Shown: in pieces, positions 18,488-27,529 of the stretch
Layout of the letters: each line of letters begins with the position of its first letter
Numbering within the stretch: the stretch's first letter is position 1
NCBI RefSeq assembly: GCF_000746095.1
Contig: NZ_JQKP01000018.1
Coordinates: forward strand, 7,501-43,836
Direction of reading: 5' to 3'
Length of the DNA: 36,336 nt
From: Ferriphaselus sp. R-1
Lineage (GTDB): Bacteria; Pseudomonadota; Gammaproteobacteria; Burkholderiales; Gallionellaceae
Translations under genes and position numbers: made by a program
Notes under the pieces: generated by a model
What the model was told of the DNA's origin: nothing
Database searches by the model: none
The model's input: the letters and a program-made list of their open reading frames with translations, nothing else

Positions 18488-19714
18488 CTATTTGCGATTC
18501 GCCAGATTCGCTGCGATGCGCATGCGCAGGGCGTTCAGCTTGATGAAGCCGCCCGCATCTTTCTGGTCGTAAGCGCCCTTGTCGTCCTCGAAGGTAGCGA
18601 TGGTCGGGTCGAACAGCGAATCGGTCTTCGAGTCGCGGCTCACGACGATAACGTTGCCCTTGTACAGCTTGACGCGCACCCAGCCGTTGACGGTCTGCTG
18701 CGTGTGGTCGATCAGGGTTTGCAGGGCACGACGTTCAGGTGCCCACCAGTAACCGTTGTAGATCATGCTGGCATAGCGCGGCATCAGGTCGTCCTTCAGG
18801 TGGGCGACTTCGCGATCCAGCGTGATGGATTCAATGGCGCGGTGCGCCTTGAGCATGATGGTGCCGCCGGGGGTCTCGTAGCAGCCGCGCGACTTCATGC
18901 CGACGTAGCGGTTCTCCACCAGGTCGAGGCGACCGATGCCGTGCTTGCCGCCCAGTTGGTTCAGCGTCGCCAGCACGGTGGCGGGCGACATGGCCACGCC
19001 GTTCAGGGCGATGATGTCGCCGTTCCTGAACTCGATGTCCAGATATTCCGCCGCGTCCGGGGCCGCTTCGGGCGACACCGTCCAGCGCCACATGCTCTCT
19101 TCCGCCTCGGCAGCCGGGTCTTCCAGATGGCGGCCTTCAAAGCTGATGTGCAGCAGGTTGGCGTCCATCGAATATGGGCTGCCGCCGTTACGGTGCTTCA
19201 TGTCGATGGGGATGCCGTTGCTCTCGGCATAGGCCAACAGCTTCTCGCGCGACAGCAGATCCCACTCGCGCCACGGCGCGATGATCTTGATGCCGGGCTT
19301 CAGCGCGTAAGCGCCCAGCTCGAAACGCACCTGATCGTTGCCCTTGCCGGTCGCACCGTGCGACACCGCATCCGCGCCGGTGGCATTGGCGATCTCGACC
19401 AAGCGCTTGGCGATCAGCGGACGCGCGATGGACGTACCCAGCAGGTATTCGCCCTCGTACACGGTGTTAGCACGGAACATCGGGAACACGAAATCGCGCA
19501 CGAACTCCTCGCGCACGTCGTCGATGAAAATGTGCTCCGGCTTGATGCCGAACTTCAGCGCCTTCTGGCGCGCCGGTTCCAGCTCCTCCCCCTGCCCCAG
19601 ATCGGCGGTGAAGGTCACCACTTCGCACTGGTAAGTGTCTTGCAGCCACTTGAGAATGACCGAGGTGTCCAGACCGCCCGAGTAGGCGAGGACGACTTTG
19701 TTGATTTCGCTCAT
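18488..19714 (-). CDS. argG: Argininosuccinate synthase
   Basis: A 408-aa enzyme joining citrulline and aspartate with ATP in arginine synthesis. The PP-loop [16 protein letters not shown] is at residues 8-23. Conserved substrate segments are present: [54 protein letters not shown] and GCYETPGGT. Length is normal for the short (type I) form. Start 19714 follows AGGAAA. It lies downstream of argF on the same strand with an 82-nt gap, so a shared transcript or a separate promoter are both possible. Confidence 0.96.
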   Translation of the reverse strand: MSEINKVVLAYSGGLDTSVILKWLQDTYQCEVVTFTADLGQGEELEPARQKALKFGIKPEHIFIDDVREEFVRDFVFPMFRANTVYEGEYLLGTSIARPLIAKRLVEIANATGADAVSHGATGKGNDQVRFELGAYALKPGIKIIAPWREWDLLSREKLLAYAESNGIPIDMKHRNGGSPYSMDANLLHISFEGRHLEDPAAEAEESMWRWTVSPEAAPDAAEYLDIEFRNGDIIALNGVAMSPATVLATLNQLGGKHGIGRLDLVENRYVGMKSRGCYETPGGTIMLKAHRAIESITLDREVAHLKDDLMPRYASMIYNGYWWAPERRALQTLIDHTQQTVNGWVRVKLYKGNVIVVSRDSKTDSLFDPTIATFEDDKGAYDQKDAGGFIKLNALRMRIAANLANRK

Positions 19715-19734
19715 GCTTCGTTTCCTATCTTCAG

Positions 19735-19750
19735 GGTGCGCTCGCGCACC
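19735..19750 (-). other. GC-rich hairpin between argF and argG
   Basis: GGTGCG / CGCACC with loop CTCG lies about 20 nt upstream of the argG start. Another inverted pair, GGGGC ... GCCCC, lies at about 19769-19786, closer to the argF stop. Neither has a T-tract. They could terminate argF or fold in the argG leader; no function can be assigned. Confidence 0.3.
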
Positions 19751-19796
19751 GTTCATTCAATTCGATGGGGCACAGAACCGCCCCCTACCTGCCGCG

Positions 19797-20717
19797 TTAG
19801 TTGCTCACCTTGCCCAGCAGCAGGTATTCCATGAGAGCCTTCTGCACGTGCAGTCTGTTCTCTGCCTCGTCCCACACCACGCTCTGCGGGCCGTCGATGA
19901 CGGCAGCATCGACTTCTTCGCCGCGATGGGCGGGGAGGCAGTGCATGAACAGGGCATCGGACTTGGCGACCGACATCATCTCGGCATCCACGATCCAGTC
20001 AGCGAAGGCTTTGCGACGGGCATCGTTTTCACGCTCGAAGCCCATGCTGGTCCACACATCGGTGGTGATCAGGTCGGCATCGCGGGCGGCATCCATCGGG
20101 TCGGCGAACTCTTCGTAGTGATCGTTGCCGTACAGCCCGGCGCGCTCCGGCTCGACTTCGTAACCCGGCGGAGTGGAGACGTGGACGTTGAAATCCAGCA
20201 ACTCCGCCGCTTGCAGCCAGGTGTTGCAGACGTTGTTGGAATCGCCGATCCAAGCCACGGTCTTGCCCTGAATGGAGCCGCGCTGCTCGATATAGGTATA
20301 GATGTCCGCAAGGATCTGGCAGGGATGGTATTCGTTGGTCAGGCCGTTGATCACCGGCACGCGCGAGTTGGCGGCAAAGCGCTCGATGATGTCCTGCTCG
20401 AAGGTACGGATCATCACGATGTCGCTCATGCGGGAGATGACCTGCGCCGCGTCTTCCACCGGCTCGCCGCGCCCGAGTTGCGTGTCGCGGGTGTTGAGGT
20501 AGATAGCGGAGCCGCCCAGCTGCTGCATCCCGGCCTCGAACGACAGCCGGGGGCGGGGGGAATTCTTCTCGAAGATCATCACCAGCGTGCGGTCGGCCAG
20601 CGGGTGATACGGCTGGTAGGCCTTGAAGCGCTGCTTGATGACGCGGGTGCGCTCGAAGACATGGTTCAGCTCGTCCAGCGTCAGATCCTTGAACTGCAAA
20701 AAGTGCTTGATGCTCAT
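19797..20717 (-). CDS. argF: Ornithine carbamoyltransferase (altered carbamoyl-phosphate loop)
   Basis: A 306-aa enzyme making citrulline from ornithine and carbamoyl phosphate. Ornithine-side motifs are intact: GDSNNVCNTW, DVWTSMGFE and the catalytic MHCLPAHRGEE. The carbamoyl-phosphate loop normally reads S-T-R-T-R, but here residues 53-57 read S-P-R-P-R. Both Thr codons (ACC) appear as CCC, inside a G-rich run at 20548-20560. Two prolines here should impair binding; base-call or assembly error is a real alternative. Start 20717 follows CGGAG. It overlaps the argD stop by 4 nt, so the two are coupled. Confidence 0.93.
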   Translation of the reverse strand: MSIKHFLQFKDLTLDELNHVFERTRVIKQRFKAYQPYHPLADRTLVMIFEKNSPRPRLSFEAGMQQLGGSAIYLNTRDTQLGRGEPVEDAAQVISRMSDIVMIRTFEQDIIERFAANSRVPVINGLTNEYHPCQILADIYTYIEQRGSIQGKTVAWIGDSNNVCNTWLQAAELLDFNVHVSTPPGYEVEPERAGLYGNDHYEEFADPMDAARDADLITTDVWTSMGFERENDARRKAFADWIVDAEMMSVAKSDALFMHCLPAHRGEEVDAAVIDGPQSVVWDEAENRLHVQKALMEYLLLGKVSN

Positions 20718-21877
20718 GACAGGAACTCCGTAATCAGCGGGCACAGCGCGTCCAGCAGTTGCTGCGCCTCGGCTTCGGTGAACACCAGCGGCGGCAGCAG
20801 GCGCACCACGTTGTCAGCGGTGACGTTGATCAGCAGGCCGCGTGCCAGCGCCAGCTTGACCAGATCGCCGCAGGGCTTGGGCAACTCGATACCGATCATC
20901 AGACCCTGACCGCGCACCGCCACCACGTTGTTGCCCAGCCGCTGCTTGAAACCCTCGACCAGCTGCGTGCCGATGGCGCTGGCGTTGGCCATCAGACCAT
21001 CCTGCGCCATGATCTGCAAGGTAGTCAGCGCGGCGGTGCAAGCCAGCGGATTGCCGCCGAAAGTGGAGCCGTGATTGCCCGGCTTGAAGGTGCCGGTCGC
21101 CTTGCCCGCCGCCAGACACGCGCCCACCGGCACGCCGGAACCCAGCCCTTTCGCCAGCGTCATCACGTCCGGCACGATGCCCGCGTGCTGATGCGCAAAC
21201 CAACGCCCAGTCCGCCCTATGCCGCTCTGCACTTCGTCCAGCATCAGCAACCAGCCGTGCTGGTCACAAATCTGCCGCAAACCTTGCAGGTAGGACACGT
21301 CCGGCGTGCGGATACCGCCTTCGCCCTGGATCGGCTCGACCAGCACGGCCACCACGTTGGGGTTGTGCTCGGCCACCTGCCGCACAGCGGCGAGGTCGTC
21401 ATACGGCACGCGCACGAAACCGGGCACCAGCGGCTCGAAACCGGCCTGCACCTTGCGATTACCGGTGGCAGAAAGCGTCGCCAGTGTCCGACCATGGAAG
21501 GATTTCTCCATCACGATGATGTTCGGCAGCTCGATGCCCTTGTTGTGGCCAACCATCCGCGCCAGCTTGATGGCGGCTTCGTTGGCTTCGCAACCGGAAT
21601 TGCAGACGAACACCTCGTCCATGGCCGACAGCTCGGCCAGCTTGTCGGAAAGCTGTTCCTGCTCGGTGATGCGATAGACGTTGGAAACGTGGATCATCCG
21701 GCCCACCTGCGCCGACAGTGCGGCGGTAAAACGCGGATGGGCGTGGCCCAGCGTGTTGACCGCGATGCCGGACAGCGCGTCCAGATAGCGACGGCCTTCG
21801 GCATCCCACAACCAGCTTCCTTCGCCGTGGGTGAAGGCCAGCGGCAATCTGGCATAGGTGTTCATCAGGTGCGACAT
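20714..21877 (-). CDS. argD: Acetylornithine aminotransferase
   Basis: A 387-aa PLP-dependent class III aminotransferase converting N-acetylglutamate semialdehyde to N-acetylornithine. Visible motifs are FVCNSGCEANEAAIKLAR, FHGRTLATLSATG, LMLDEVQSGIGRTG (Asp binding the PLP ring), and TLAKGLGSGVPVGA with the Schiff-base Lys. Start 21877 (MSHLMNTY) is chosen over an ATG at 21913 that lies next to the rpsT terminator. It is the first gene of argD-argF, with argG downstream. Confidence 0.95.
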   Translation of the reverse strand: MSHLMNTYARLPLAFTHGEGSWLWDAEGRRYLDALSGIAVNTLGHAHPRFTAALSAQVGRMIHVSNVYRITEQEQLSDKLAELSAMDEVFVCNSGCEANEAAIKLARMVGHNKGIELPNIIVMEKSFHGRTLATLSATGNRKVQAGFEPLVPGFVRVPYDDLAAVRQVAEHNPNVVAVLVEPIQGEGGIRTPDVSYLQGLRQICDQHGWLLMLDEVQSGIGRTGRWFAHQHAGIVPDVMTLAKGLGSGVPVGACLAAGKATGTFKPGNHGSTFGGNPLACTAALTTLQIMAQDGLMANASAIGTQLVEGFKQRLGNNVVAVRGQGLMIGIELPKPCGDLVKLALARGLLINVTADNVVRLLPPLVFTEAEAQQLLDALCPLITEFLS

Positions 21878-21919
21878 GGAAATCCCCGTATTATCTTCTT
21901 GGCGCATTTTCAAAACGAA

Positions 21920-21944
21920 AAAGGCCGACGCTGGGTCGGCCTTT
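21920..21944 (-). terminator. Rho-independent terminator of rpsT
   Basis: A perfect 10-bp stem AAAGGCCGAC / GTCGGCCTTT with loop GCTGG. In the minus direction the stem is followed by TTTTTCGTTTT. It sits about 25 nt after the rpsT stop and before argD, separating the two transcripts. Confidence 0.9.
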
Positions 21945-21970
21945 CAGCATTCACGCAGTACCGCGCAGGC

Positions 21971-22234
21971 TTAGGCCATAGCCTTGATGGCAGCGGACAG
22001 GCGGCTCTTGTGGCGAGCGGCCTTGTTCTTGTGAATGATCTTCTTGTCAGCGATGGAATCCACCACGCTGGTGGAAGCCTGGAACTGGGCCTGAGCGGCA
22101 GCCTTGTCGCCAGCGTCGATCGCCTTGATCACTTTCTTGATTGCAGTACGCAGCTCGGAACGCAGGCTGCTGTTGTGAGCATTCTGCTTGACTGCTTGAC
22201 GGGCGCGCTTGCGGGCTTGTGCGCTATTGGCCAT
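21971..22234 (-). CDS. rpsT: 30S ribosomal protein S20
   Basis: An 87-aa basic protein that binds 16S rRNA in the body of the small subunit. The start [20 protein letters not shown] and the Lys/Ala-rich helices are characteristic, as is [20 protein letters not shown]. The ATG follows AGGAGC. It is a single-gene transcript, as is usual for rpsT, with a clear terminator downstream. Regulation in E. coli is by its own product on the mRNA; nothing here shows it directly. Confidence 0.97.
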   Translation of the reverse strand: MANSAQARKRARQAVKQNAHNSSLRSELRTAIKKVIKAIDAGDKAAAQAQFQASTSVVDSIADKKIIHKNKAARHKSRLSAAIKAMA

Positions 22235-22329
22235 GGTTGCTCCTTAGAATTTGGCTTGCTATGAAAGGCGCGCATTATAGGGATGGAACGACGGTTTTGC
22301 AACTTCTTATTTACAGCCGCTCAGGCGAC

Positions 22330-24216
22330 TTAATCCGACAGTATCGCAGGCATGATGGATTGCGCCTGGCCGCCCGGTACGGGCTTGCTCGGCTGGGCCT
22401 GTGGATGGCGTTCCCCAACAGCCTCGCTCCCCTTGCCGACCTGGGCACGGTCCGATCCCGCATCCGGGGAACCCGCTCCCTGCGATCCGCGCGCCTTCAT
22501 CTGCCCGGATGACTTTTCCGATGCTGCGGCAGGCGCTTCCGCCCCCTCCTTACCCTGCCACATCCGATCGATCAAGGCCCCCGCCCGAATTCCGATCGCC
22601 GTTCCCACAGGACCGAGCAGGGCCGTTCCGATTGCAGCTCCTGCCACCACCCCGCCGGTCGGACGCACGGTCGGGCTGCTCAAAGACCCGGTCACACGCA
22701 AAGGCAGACTGACCAATCCCGCCATCCCCTTGAGATCGGTCGCCAACACCCCATCGACCTGATCGTCTGGAGCGATGTTCAGCCGCCCTTCCGCATTGAA
22801 CACCGAAGCGATGATCTTGAGCTTGCTTAGATGGTAGCCCGCATCATCGATCAACAGCTCACTGGAAATCTGATCGAACAGGATCTTGTCCTCCTCGGTC
22901 TTGGGGATGTTGCTGTTCACTGCCCTGACCAGCTTACTTTCACCAAGCTCGCCCTGCCGTATGTCGAACCGACCATCGATGCGAGACTCCGCCGGAAAAT
23001 CCTGCAAATGATCCAGATTGATCACGCCCTTTATATCCGCGTCCAGCACACCAGATAGCAACAAGGCATCATCGACCGACCTGACGACAGGCTGCGGGTT
23101 CACTCCTCTGGGCGACAGATCGAAGCGGAAGAGCGACGATGAAGGCAACAGAGTCATCGCCCCCGTCAAGGCACCTCCCGCCAACCTGGCATCTATCCGC
23201 TGCAAACGAATAGCCTCCGGGGTGTAAGCAATATGCGTATCGAACCGCTCAAAGGACAACGGCTGTTTCGCTTGTGGCTCAAGCTCCAAGACAAAACCGG
23301 ATGACTTCATGTCAGCATCCACGGTCAAGTTAACGACAAGCTGGTCAGGGTTACCCCCCCGCGAGCGGAACAGCCCATGTCCGCTCAACTTATCGAACCC
23401 GATCATCCGACCATCCAGCGCCTTGATCTCGTGGCGCACCTTATCGCCGGAAAGATTGACCTCGCCACTCAACGACCAGACCGGCTCCCAGCTCAGAGCC
23501 CCCTTGCCGCGCAATGAGACCCCCATCAGCCTCCCGGTCAGCTCCCGCATGTCGAATCCGGCATCGGAGATATCTCCCACCGCCCGCACCTGCTCCAACT
23601 TCATATCGGGAATATCCGGCATTCCCCAGCCGGGCGTGCTCGCATCCACATGGAAAGTGCCATCCGGCTTGGGACGCACATCCGCAGTCAAGTCAAACTG
23701 GGGAAAATGCAGCAGAATCTGCTCGGGGTCATTGCTCCCGGTAAAACGGACACTGCCACTCACCCCATCCTGCGGCATATCCGGCACATCCAAATGGAAA
23801 TCCCTGAAATCCAGTTGCCTCACCTGACAATATACCGGCTCTTGAATCGCAGGCACCGGACTCATCAGCCACTCGAACAACTCAGCCACCGCCGCCTCCG
23901 CCAGCGCGCCATGCTCGACGGACACCTGGCTCACCACGCAACGATGCCCCAGCAACGCCTGAACATCGAACCTGACCTCCAACTCCGCCAAGGCAACATC
24001 AGCGTGCTCTCCGACCACAACCGCACCGATGGTCAGATGCGGTACCGGGAACAAATGAATGCCGAGCCGACCAATCTTGACCGGACGCTCCAACAACGCC
24101 GACATCCCCCGTTCCGCCTCAGGGATGTAACGCTCGACAGGTATCAGCAGCACCCCGCCAACGACCAAGACCACCAACCCCGACAAGAAAACCAAACTGT
24201 ACTTCAACAACCGCAT
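22330..24216 (-). CDS. AsmA-family inner-membrane-anchored protein
   Basis: A 628-aa protein with one N-terminal membrane anchor (LVFLSGLVVLVVGGVLLIPV), then a long beta-rich periplasmic region typical of AsmA/TamB-like bridge proteins. The usual AsmA N-terminal pattern is visible: anchor, then LERPVKIGRLGIHLFPVPHL and VGEHADVALAELEVRFDV. A late AsmA_2-like segment precedes VSLPLRVTGSLSSPTVRPTG. The C-terminal about 80 residues are Gly/Ala/Ser/Lys-rich and probably disordered. AsmA-like proteins are implicated in phospholipid traffic to the outer membrane. The Shine-Dalgarno is weak. It is divergent from tRNA-Asn and ends just before the rpsT promoter region. Confidence 0.82.
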   Translation of the reverse strand: MRLLKYSLVFLSGLVVLVVGGVLLIPVERYIPEAERGMSALLERPVKIGRLGIHLFPVPHLTIGAVVVGEHADVALAELEVRFDVQALLGHRCVVSQVSVEHGALAEAAVAELFEWLMSPVPAIQEPVYCQVRQLDFRDFHLDVPDMPQDGVSGSVRFTGSNDPEQILLHFPQFDLTADVRPKPDGTFHVDASTPGWGMPDIPDMKLEQVRAVGDISDAGFDMRELTGRLMGVSLRGKGALSWEPVWSLSGEVNLSGDKVRHEIKALDGRMIGFDKLSGHGLFRSRGGNPDQLVVNLTVDADMKSSGFVLELEPQAKQPLSFERFDTHIAYTPEAIRLQRIDARLAGGALTGAMTLLPSSSLFRFDLSPRGVNPQPVVRSVDDALLLSGVLDADIKGVINLDHLQDFPAESRIDGRFDIRQGELGESKLVRAVNSNIPKTEEDKILFDQISSELLIDDAGYHLSKLKIIASVFNAEGRLNIAPDDQVDGVLATDLKGMAGLVSLPLRVTGSLSSPTVRPTGGVVAGAAIGTALLGPVGTAIGIRAGALIDRMWQGKEGAEAPAAASEKSSGQMKARGSQGAGSPDAGSDRAQVGKGSEAVGERHPQAQPSKPVPGGQAQSIMPAILSD

Positions 24217-24238
24217 AGCAATATCACGACAAGAGTGT

Positions 24239-24268
24239 TTGACTAATGTTACGTGATTTTGCTATGAT
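24239..24268 (+). promoter_or_regulatory. tRNA-Asn promoter
   Basis: TTGACT (-35, 24239-24244), 18-nt spacer, TATGAT (-10, 24263-24268). A GC-rich discriminator (TCGCCCGC) follows, ahead of the tRNA start 15 nt downstream. A GC-rich discriminator is typical of stringently controlled stable-RNA promoters. Confidence 0.7.
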
Positions 24269-24283
24269 TCGCCCGCTTTCAAA

Positions 24284-24359
24284 TCCCTGATAGCTCAGTC
24301 GGTAGAGCGACGGACTGTTAATCCGCAGGTCCCTGGTTCGAGTCCAGGTCGGGGAGCCA
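24284..24359 (+). tRNA. tRNA-Asn (anticodon GTT), island attachment site
   Basis: A 76-nt cloverleaf with encoded CCA. Acceptor TCCCTGA/TCGGGGA (one U-G pair), D-arm TAGCTCAGTCGGTAGAGC, anticodon loop CTGTTAA with GTT at 24317-24319, T-arm CCTGGTTCGAGTCCAGG, discriminator G. The island integrase begins 13 nt past the CCA and points toward the tRNA. The 3' end of this gene is therefore the likely attB/attL core. No second copy of the T-arm/acceptor segment is seen in the rest of the window. Confidence 0.97.
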
Positions 24360-24372
24360 GATAATCAAGGGG

Positions 24373-25410
24373 TTAGGCTAATTGCCTAGCCCCTTTATCT
24401 TTTGCTTGTGCCATATTTGTGCCATTCAGCAAGTTCGCCACCCGTTCAGAATGTTCAACGAGCTGGGCAGGTGCAAGATGAGCATATCGCTTTACCATCG
24501 TTTCACTTTCCCAACCGCCCAGCTCCTGAAGCACATTTAACGGCGTTCCTTGTTGAGCTAACCAGCTTGCCCAAGTGTGCCGTAGATCGTGCCAGCGGAA
24601 ATTCTCAATGCCTGCGCGTTTAAGAGCCGCCCGCCAGCCTCGCGTATTTGCATTAGCTGATGGTACGCCCCGAAACGTAAAGACCCGCTCTGGGTGCTTT
24701 CCTACTTGCCTTAACAGTACATCCATTGCCGACGAGTTCAGCGGAACGTGAATTGCCTTGCGTGCCTTGGCCTGATCGGGGTGTATCCAACACACCTTGC
24801 GAATCAAATCCACTTGCGACCACTCCAGCTTTAATACGTTGGCTTGGCGCAATCCCGTGGATAACGCGAACAGCACCATGTCCTGCTGATGGGGTGGCAA
24901 CTCTTGCAGGAGCCCTTGAACTTGTTCCGGTGTGAGCCACCGGACACGGCGCTTGGCTTCCTTATAGAGTCGGATTCTCGGCACTTTGTCTATCCACTCC
25001 CATTCCTGCATGGCCTTACGCAGAATTGAACGAATCAATGCGAGCACTCGGTTTGCTGTGGAGGGGCTAGACTCTTTTGCTTTGAGTTCCCCAATGCGGC
25101 TTATCAGTTCGCGGTCAATATCGGTGAGCTTCTTGCCCTTAAGGTGGGGGTTAATCCACCTCATACGGCTTTTATCATCCCGATGAGTGGCCTTATGCTG
25201 AGTTTCCAGCAAGAACTTTAGAGCCGCATCTTCCCAAACGTAGGCGGGCTTATCGCCCATCTTCTGCACGCGCCACGCTTCAGCCTTCAGGCTGTCGTGC
25301 AGTTCCTGCGCTTGTTTTTTGTCGGCAGTGCCAGCAGAGCATCTAACTCGCTCGCCGGATGGCGCAACGAAGTCGATGTGCCAGGTGTTACCGCGCTTTT
25401 TGAGTGACAT
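24373..25410 (-). CDS. Tyrosine recombinase (phage/island integrase)
   Basis: A 345-aa site-specific recombinase. The catalytic set is visible: R188 (ALSTGLRQANVL), H274 and R277 (WHDLRHTWASW), W300 (LGGWES), and the nucleophile Y309 (MVKRYAHL). The N-terminal 1-110 holds an arm-binding and SAM-like core-binding region. Its 3' end lies against tRNA-Asn, the classical layout for tRNA-targeting integrases. Its start overlaps the 3' part of the HTH gene by about 120 nt. All catalytic residues are present, so it is probably active. Confidence 0.93.
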   Translation of the reverse strand: MSLKKRGNTWHIDFVAPSGERVRCSAGTADKKQAQELHDSLKAEAWRVQKMGDKPAYVWEDAALKFLLETQHKATHRDDKSRMRWINPHLKGKKLTDIDRELISRIGELKAKESSPSTANRVLALIRSILRKAMQEWEWIDKVPRIRLYKEAKRRVRWLTPEQVQGLLQELPPHQQDMVLFALSTGLRQANVLKLEWSQVDLIRKVCWIHPDQAKARKAIHVPLNSSAMDVLLRQVGKHPERVFTFRGVPSANANTRGWRAALKRAGIENFRWHDLRHTWASWLAQQGTPLNVLQELGGWESETMVKRYAHLAPAQLVEHSERVANLLNGTNMAQAKDKGARQLA

Positions 25411-25619
25411 GGTGTTACCTCCTTTCCAAACGTCACTCGCAACGCTTGCCGAGGAGAAGAATAGAGCGAACGCACATACTCGGCAAGGTCATCTTTGATG
25501 AAACACCAGCACTTGCCGACCTTGGCAGCGGGAACGCGACCAGCCTTGGCACGACGGCGCAGCTCTTCGGGCGACAGCTTGAGGAATTGAGCGGCTTGCT
25601 CAAGATTAAGCGTCTCCAT
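25287..25619 (-). CDS. Excisionase-like helix-turn-helix protein
   Basis: A 110-aa protein. Its first about 50 residues form a MerR/AlpA-type HTH_17 domain (EQAAQFLKLSPEELRRRAKA, then GRVPAAKVGKCWCFIKDDL). That is the pattern of recombination directionality factors and small island regulators. The remaining about 60 residues overlap the integrase gene in another frame and look disordered. Start 25619 (METLNLEQ) places the HTH at the N-terminus; an ATG at 25688 would add 23 atypical residues. Position directly upstream of the integrase supports a role in excision control. Confidence 0.72.
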   Translation of the reverse strand: METLNLEQAAQFLKLSPEELRRRAKAGRVPAAKVGKCWCFIKDDLAEYVRSLYSSPRQALRVTFGKEVTPCHSKSAVTPGTSTSLRHPASELDALLALPTKNKRRNCTTA

Positions 25620-26009
25620 AGATACAGCCCATTCTGCGCCCGCTGAGTGCGTCATTTTGTAGGTAGATAGGTTCAAATTGCCTCGCAAAAACAGATGGCA
25701 ATGTGGCTGCAGTCTGGTGTACGCTCATCAGTAACACATTGACTCCCCTCATGATTGTCGTTCCTAGAAAATATCGATGAGGGAAATATAGATGGATTCA
25801 TCCGGACCAGCAAACTCCAAGATGGGAGATGTAAAATGACACGCCGAGTCCCATTTTACCCTTTATTAGACAATAGCTTACGAATGTCAAGTGGGTGCGA
25901 ATCTAGGGATGGCAGCTAGAATTCTTTTTGTATAGTCGACGATGAATATGCAAAATAACTCAGGGGGCTTTCGCCCCCTGTCTATATTCAACTTAGCGTT
26001 TGCCACGCT
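25620..26009. other. AT-rich intergenic stretch upstream of the integrase operon
   Basis: No credible ORF is seen here. It should contain the integrase/HTH promoter on the minus strand. Its right part (from about 25958) is the start of the duplicated segment described separately. Mixed short repeats such as GATGGGAG and GTCCCATTTTACCC occur, but no clear operator. Confidence 0.5.
25961..25980. terminator. Hairpin terminator, copy A
   Basis: CAGGGGGC / GCCCCCTG with loop TTTC. Read on the minus strand it is followed by AGTTATTTTG. It lies 30 nt past the stop of the small gene at 26010. An identical hairpin occurs at 28094-28113. Confidence 0.75.
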
Positions 26010-26342
26010 TTACACGCTTTCTTGAAGTTTCGTGATTTCCCTCCTTGTGAGTGGAGTTACTGCAAAGAAATAATTCATCTCCGAGGTTGGGCTAGGCGCT
26101 CGAAATTCCAGCTCGTTGTGAGGCGCAACAATGAAATGGTGTGGAAAATTCGAGACTGCCATACATTCCCAGAATATATCTGGTGGATTTATTATTGAAC
26201 CTTCGATTAGTTTACAGGTGCCCTGAATGCCAGTCGTTAATCCATTTTTCGATATTGCGCATTCCGTGAGTCTGCGCAGTGAACAACTCGGGGATGACTG
26301 ATCGGTTAGACCTCCCCATTCACTAAGAATACGGTAGCGCAA
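26010..26342 (-). CDS. Hypothetical protein, damaged paralogue of the 83-aa protein at 28272
   Basis: An open frame of up to 110 codons starting TTG at 26342, overlapping the preceding gene by 37 nt. The N-terminal half (CSLRRLTECAISKNG, IEGSIINPPDIFWECMAVS) is unrecognised. The C-terminal part, FIVAPHNELEFRAPSP, matches VAPHKGPDFRAPSP of the product at 28272-28523. An internal deletion removed the original stop and most of a following small gene, so the protein now ends REITKLQESV. The real start is uncertain (MAVSNFPHHF is an alternative). It may be a relic rather than a functional gene. Confidence 0.4.
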   Translation of the reverse strand: MRYRILSEWGGLTDQSSPSCSLRRLTECAISKNGLTTGIQGTCKLIEGSIINPPDIFWECMAVSNFPHHFIVAPHNELEFRAPSPTSEMNYFFAVTPLTRREITKLQESV

Positions 26343-26788
26343 CCCTGTGAGCCGACGGGTAAGAGAATCCTATTTACGCCTCCAGCATTCTTGGTGAACG
26401 TGACGCCAACTGTTTCAGCCTCATACTTGAAAGCAGGAAGCTCCCCAAGCTCTGCGGTGCAACTCTTTGTACTTACGATTGTCGAGGTGCGTGTATATGT
26501 GCACTTGGCACCTGATTGGCGGAATTCAGCTTCTGCATATACCGCATCGCCAGGCACTCCATAAACCGCGACCATTTTCATGCTGTCGGCGGCAAGTCCC
26601 GTTTGAGTAATTACTCTCATATCTTTGCCACCAACATTCGAAAACACTTCTTTGATCGCTGCGTCGCATTTCATAAAGCCACGCTCATGTGCATTCTTGA
26701 GTGCAAAATCCACGAATACCTGATCCGTGGCCCAAGTTGCTTGAGTCGCAAGGGAAGCGGCAATAAACAAAACGCGCATGCAATTCAT
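26306..26788 (-). CDS. Exported hypothetical protein
   Basis: A 160-aa protein with a clear signal peptide (MNCMRVLFIAASLATQATWA). Four cysteines in the mature part (KCDAAIK, AKCTYTR, KSCTAELG, QGCATVF) could form two disulfides in the periplasm. Strand-rich spacing suggests a small beta protein. ATG 26788 follows AGGAGA at good spacing. No family is recognised. It lies downstream of a lipoprotein gene on the same strand, separated by 78 nt, and both are probably cargo of the island. Confidence 0.7.
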   Translation of the reverse strand: MNCMRVLFIAASLATQATWATDQVFVDFALKNAHERGFMKCDAAIKEVFSNVGGKDMRVITQTGLAADSMKMVAVYGVPGDAVYAEAEFRQSGAKCTYTRTSTIVSTKSCTAELGELPAFKYEAETVGVTFTKNAGGVNRILLPVGSQGCATVFLVNGEV

Positions 26789-26866
26789 TCGATTCTCCTA
26801 TGGTTAATGGTTGAACAGCTTTCCGTTACTATTTCCTGAAGTCTACGACTGGCAGCCAGTTGGGCG

Positions 26867-27529
26867 TCACTTGCGTTGCGGCATCGAGTCTATGCTGTCC
26901 AGCCAAGGCAAGCCTGACAGCTCCGGTTGAGCTTCAAGGAGGGCAATTTCAGCCCCAGTGTTGGCGCGGATTGATCGCACAATGTCGAGGAAGGTTTTTT
27001 CGGTCCATTCTTCTGGCGTACCCACCATTGAATTAGCCACATCGCGACTGATCTGGAGTAGACCACCCTGCTGTTTTGTGAATACTGCATATAGATCTAG
27101 GTGATAGCCACCCTTATATTGGAATAGACAGGCCGTAAGGTTGAGACTGTTGCTTCCAGACAGTCGCCGTTCGGCCTTTGCGGTCCAGCTTGCACCTTCG
27201 CACGTTGTCATACGGAAGCCAAGTGATCCAGCTCCGCCCGCAAGAGCAGCAAGCTTTGAGCCTTCAAAGGGATTGACGAGCTTGAAACGTGCAGCCTTCT
27301 CTGGAATTTCATCAGAGAGTGGAATCGGTGTGGCTTCCTGAGCGTTATTTACGTTCCGCCCGATCCCGCTGCTTGCAGCCTTGGCAACGGTCTGACGATT
27401 TGCCGAGGTCTTGATATCAAAAATGCGGTAGTACTCGACAGTCTGCTGTTTTTCCGCAAGGTAGTTGTTGGTGGTACCGCACCCAGATACTCCAAGAGTG
27501 GCGGCGATTGCAATGACCAGACGTTTCAT
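26867..27529 (-). CDS. Putative lipoprotein
   Basis: A 220-aa protein with a type II signal: MKRLVIAIAATLGVSGC, with lipobox GVSGC and lipidated Cys at 17. The residues that follow, GTTNNYL, lack Asp at +2, so outer-membrane sorting is expected. The mature part has a VEYYRIFDIKTSANRQTVAK segment and a late VRSIRANTGAEI. I do not recognise the family. Start 27529 follows AAAGGAGCAC; an ATG at 27625 adds residues with no signal character. It is divergent from the XRE regulator with about 190 bp between. Confidence 0.72.
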   Translation of the reverse strand: MKRLVIAIAATLGVSGCGTTNNYLAEKQQTVEYYRIFDIKTSANRQTVAKAASSGIGRNVNNAQEATPIPLSDEIPEKAARFKLVNPFEGSKLAALAGGAGSLGFRMTTCEGASWTAKAERRLSGSNSLNLTACLFQYKGGYHLDLYAVFTKQQGGLLQISRDVANSMVGTPEEWTEKTFLDIVRSIRANTGAEIALLEAQPELSGLPWLDSIDSMPQRK

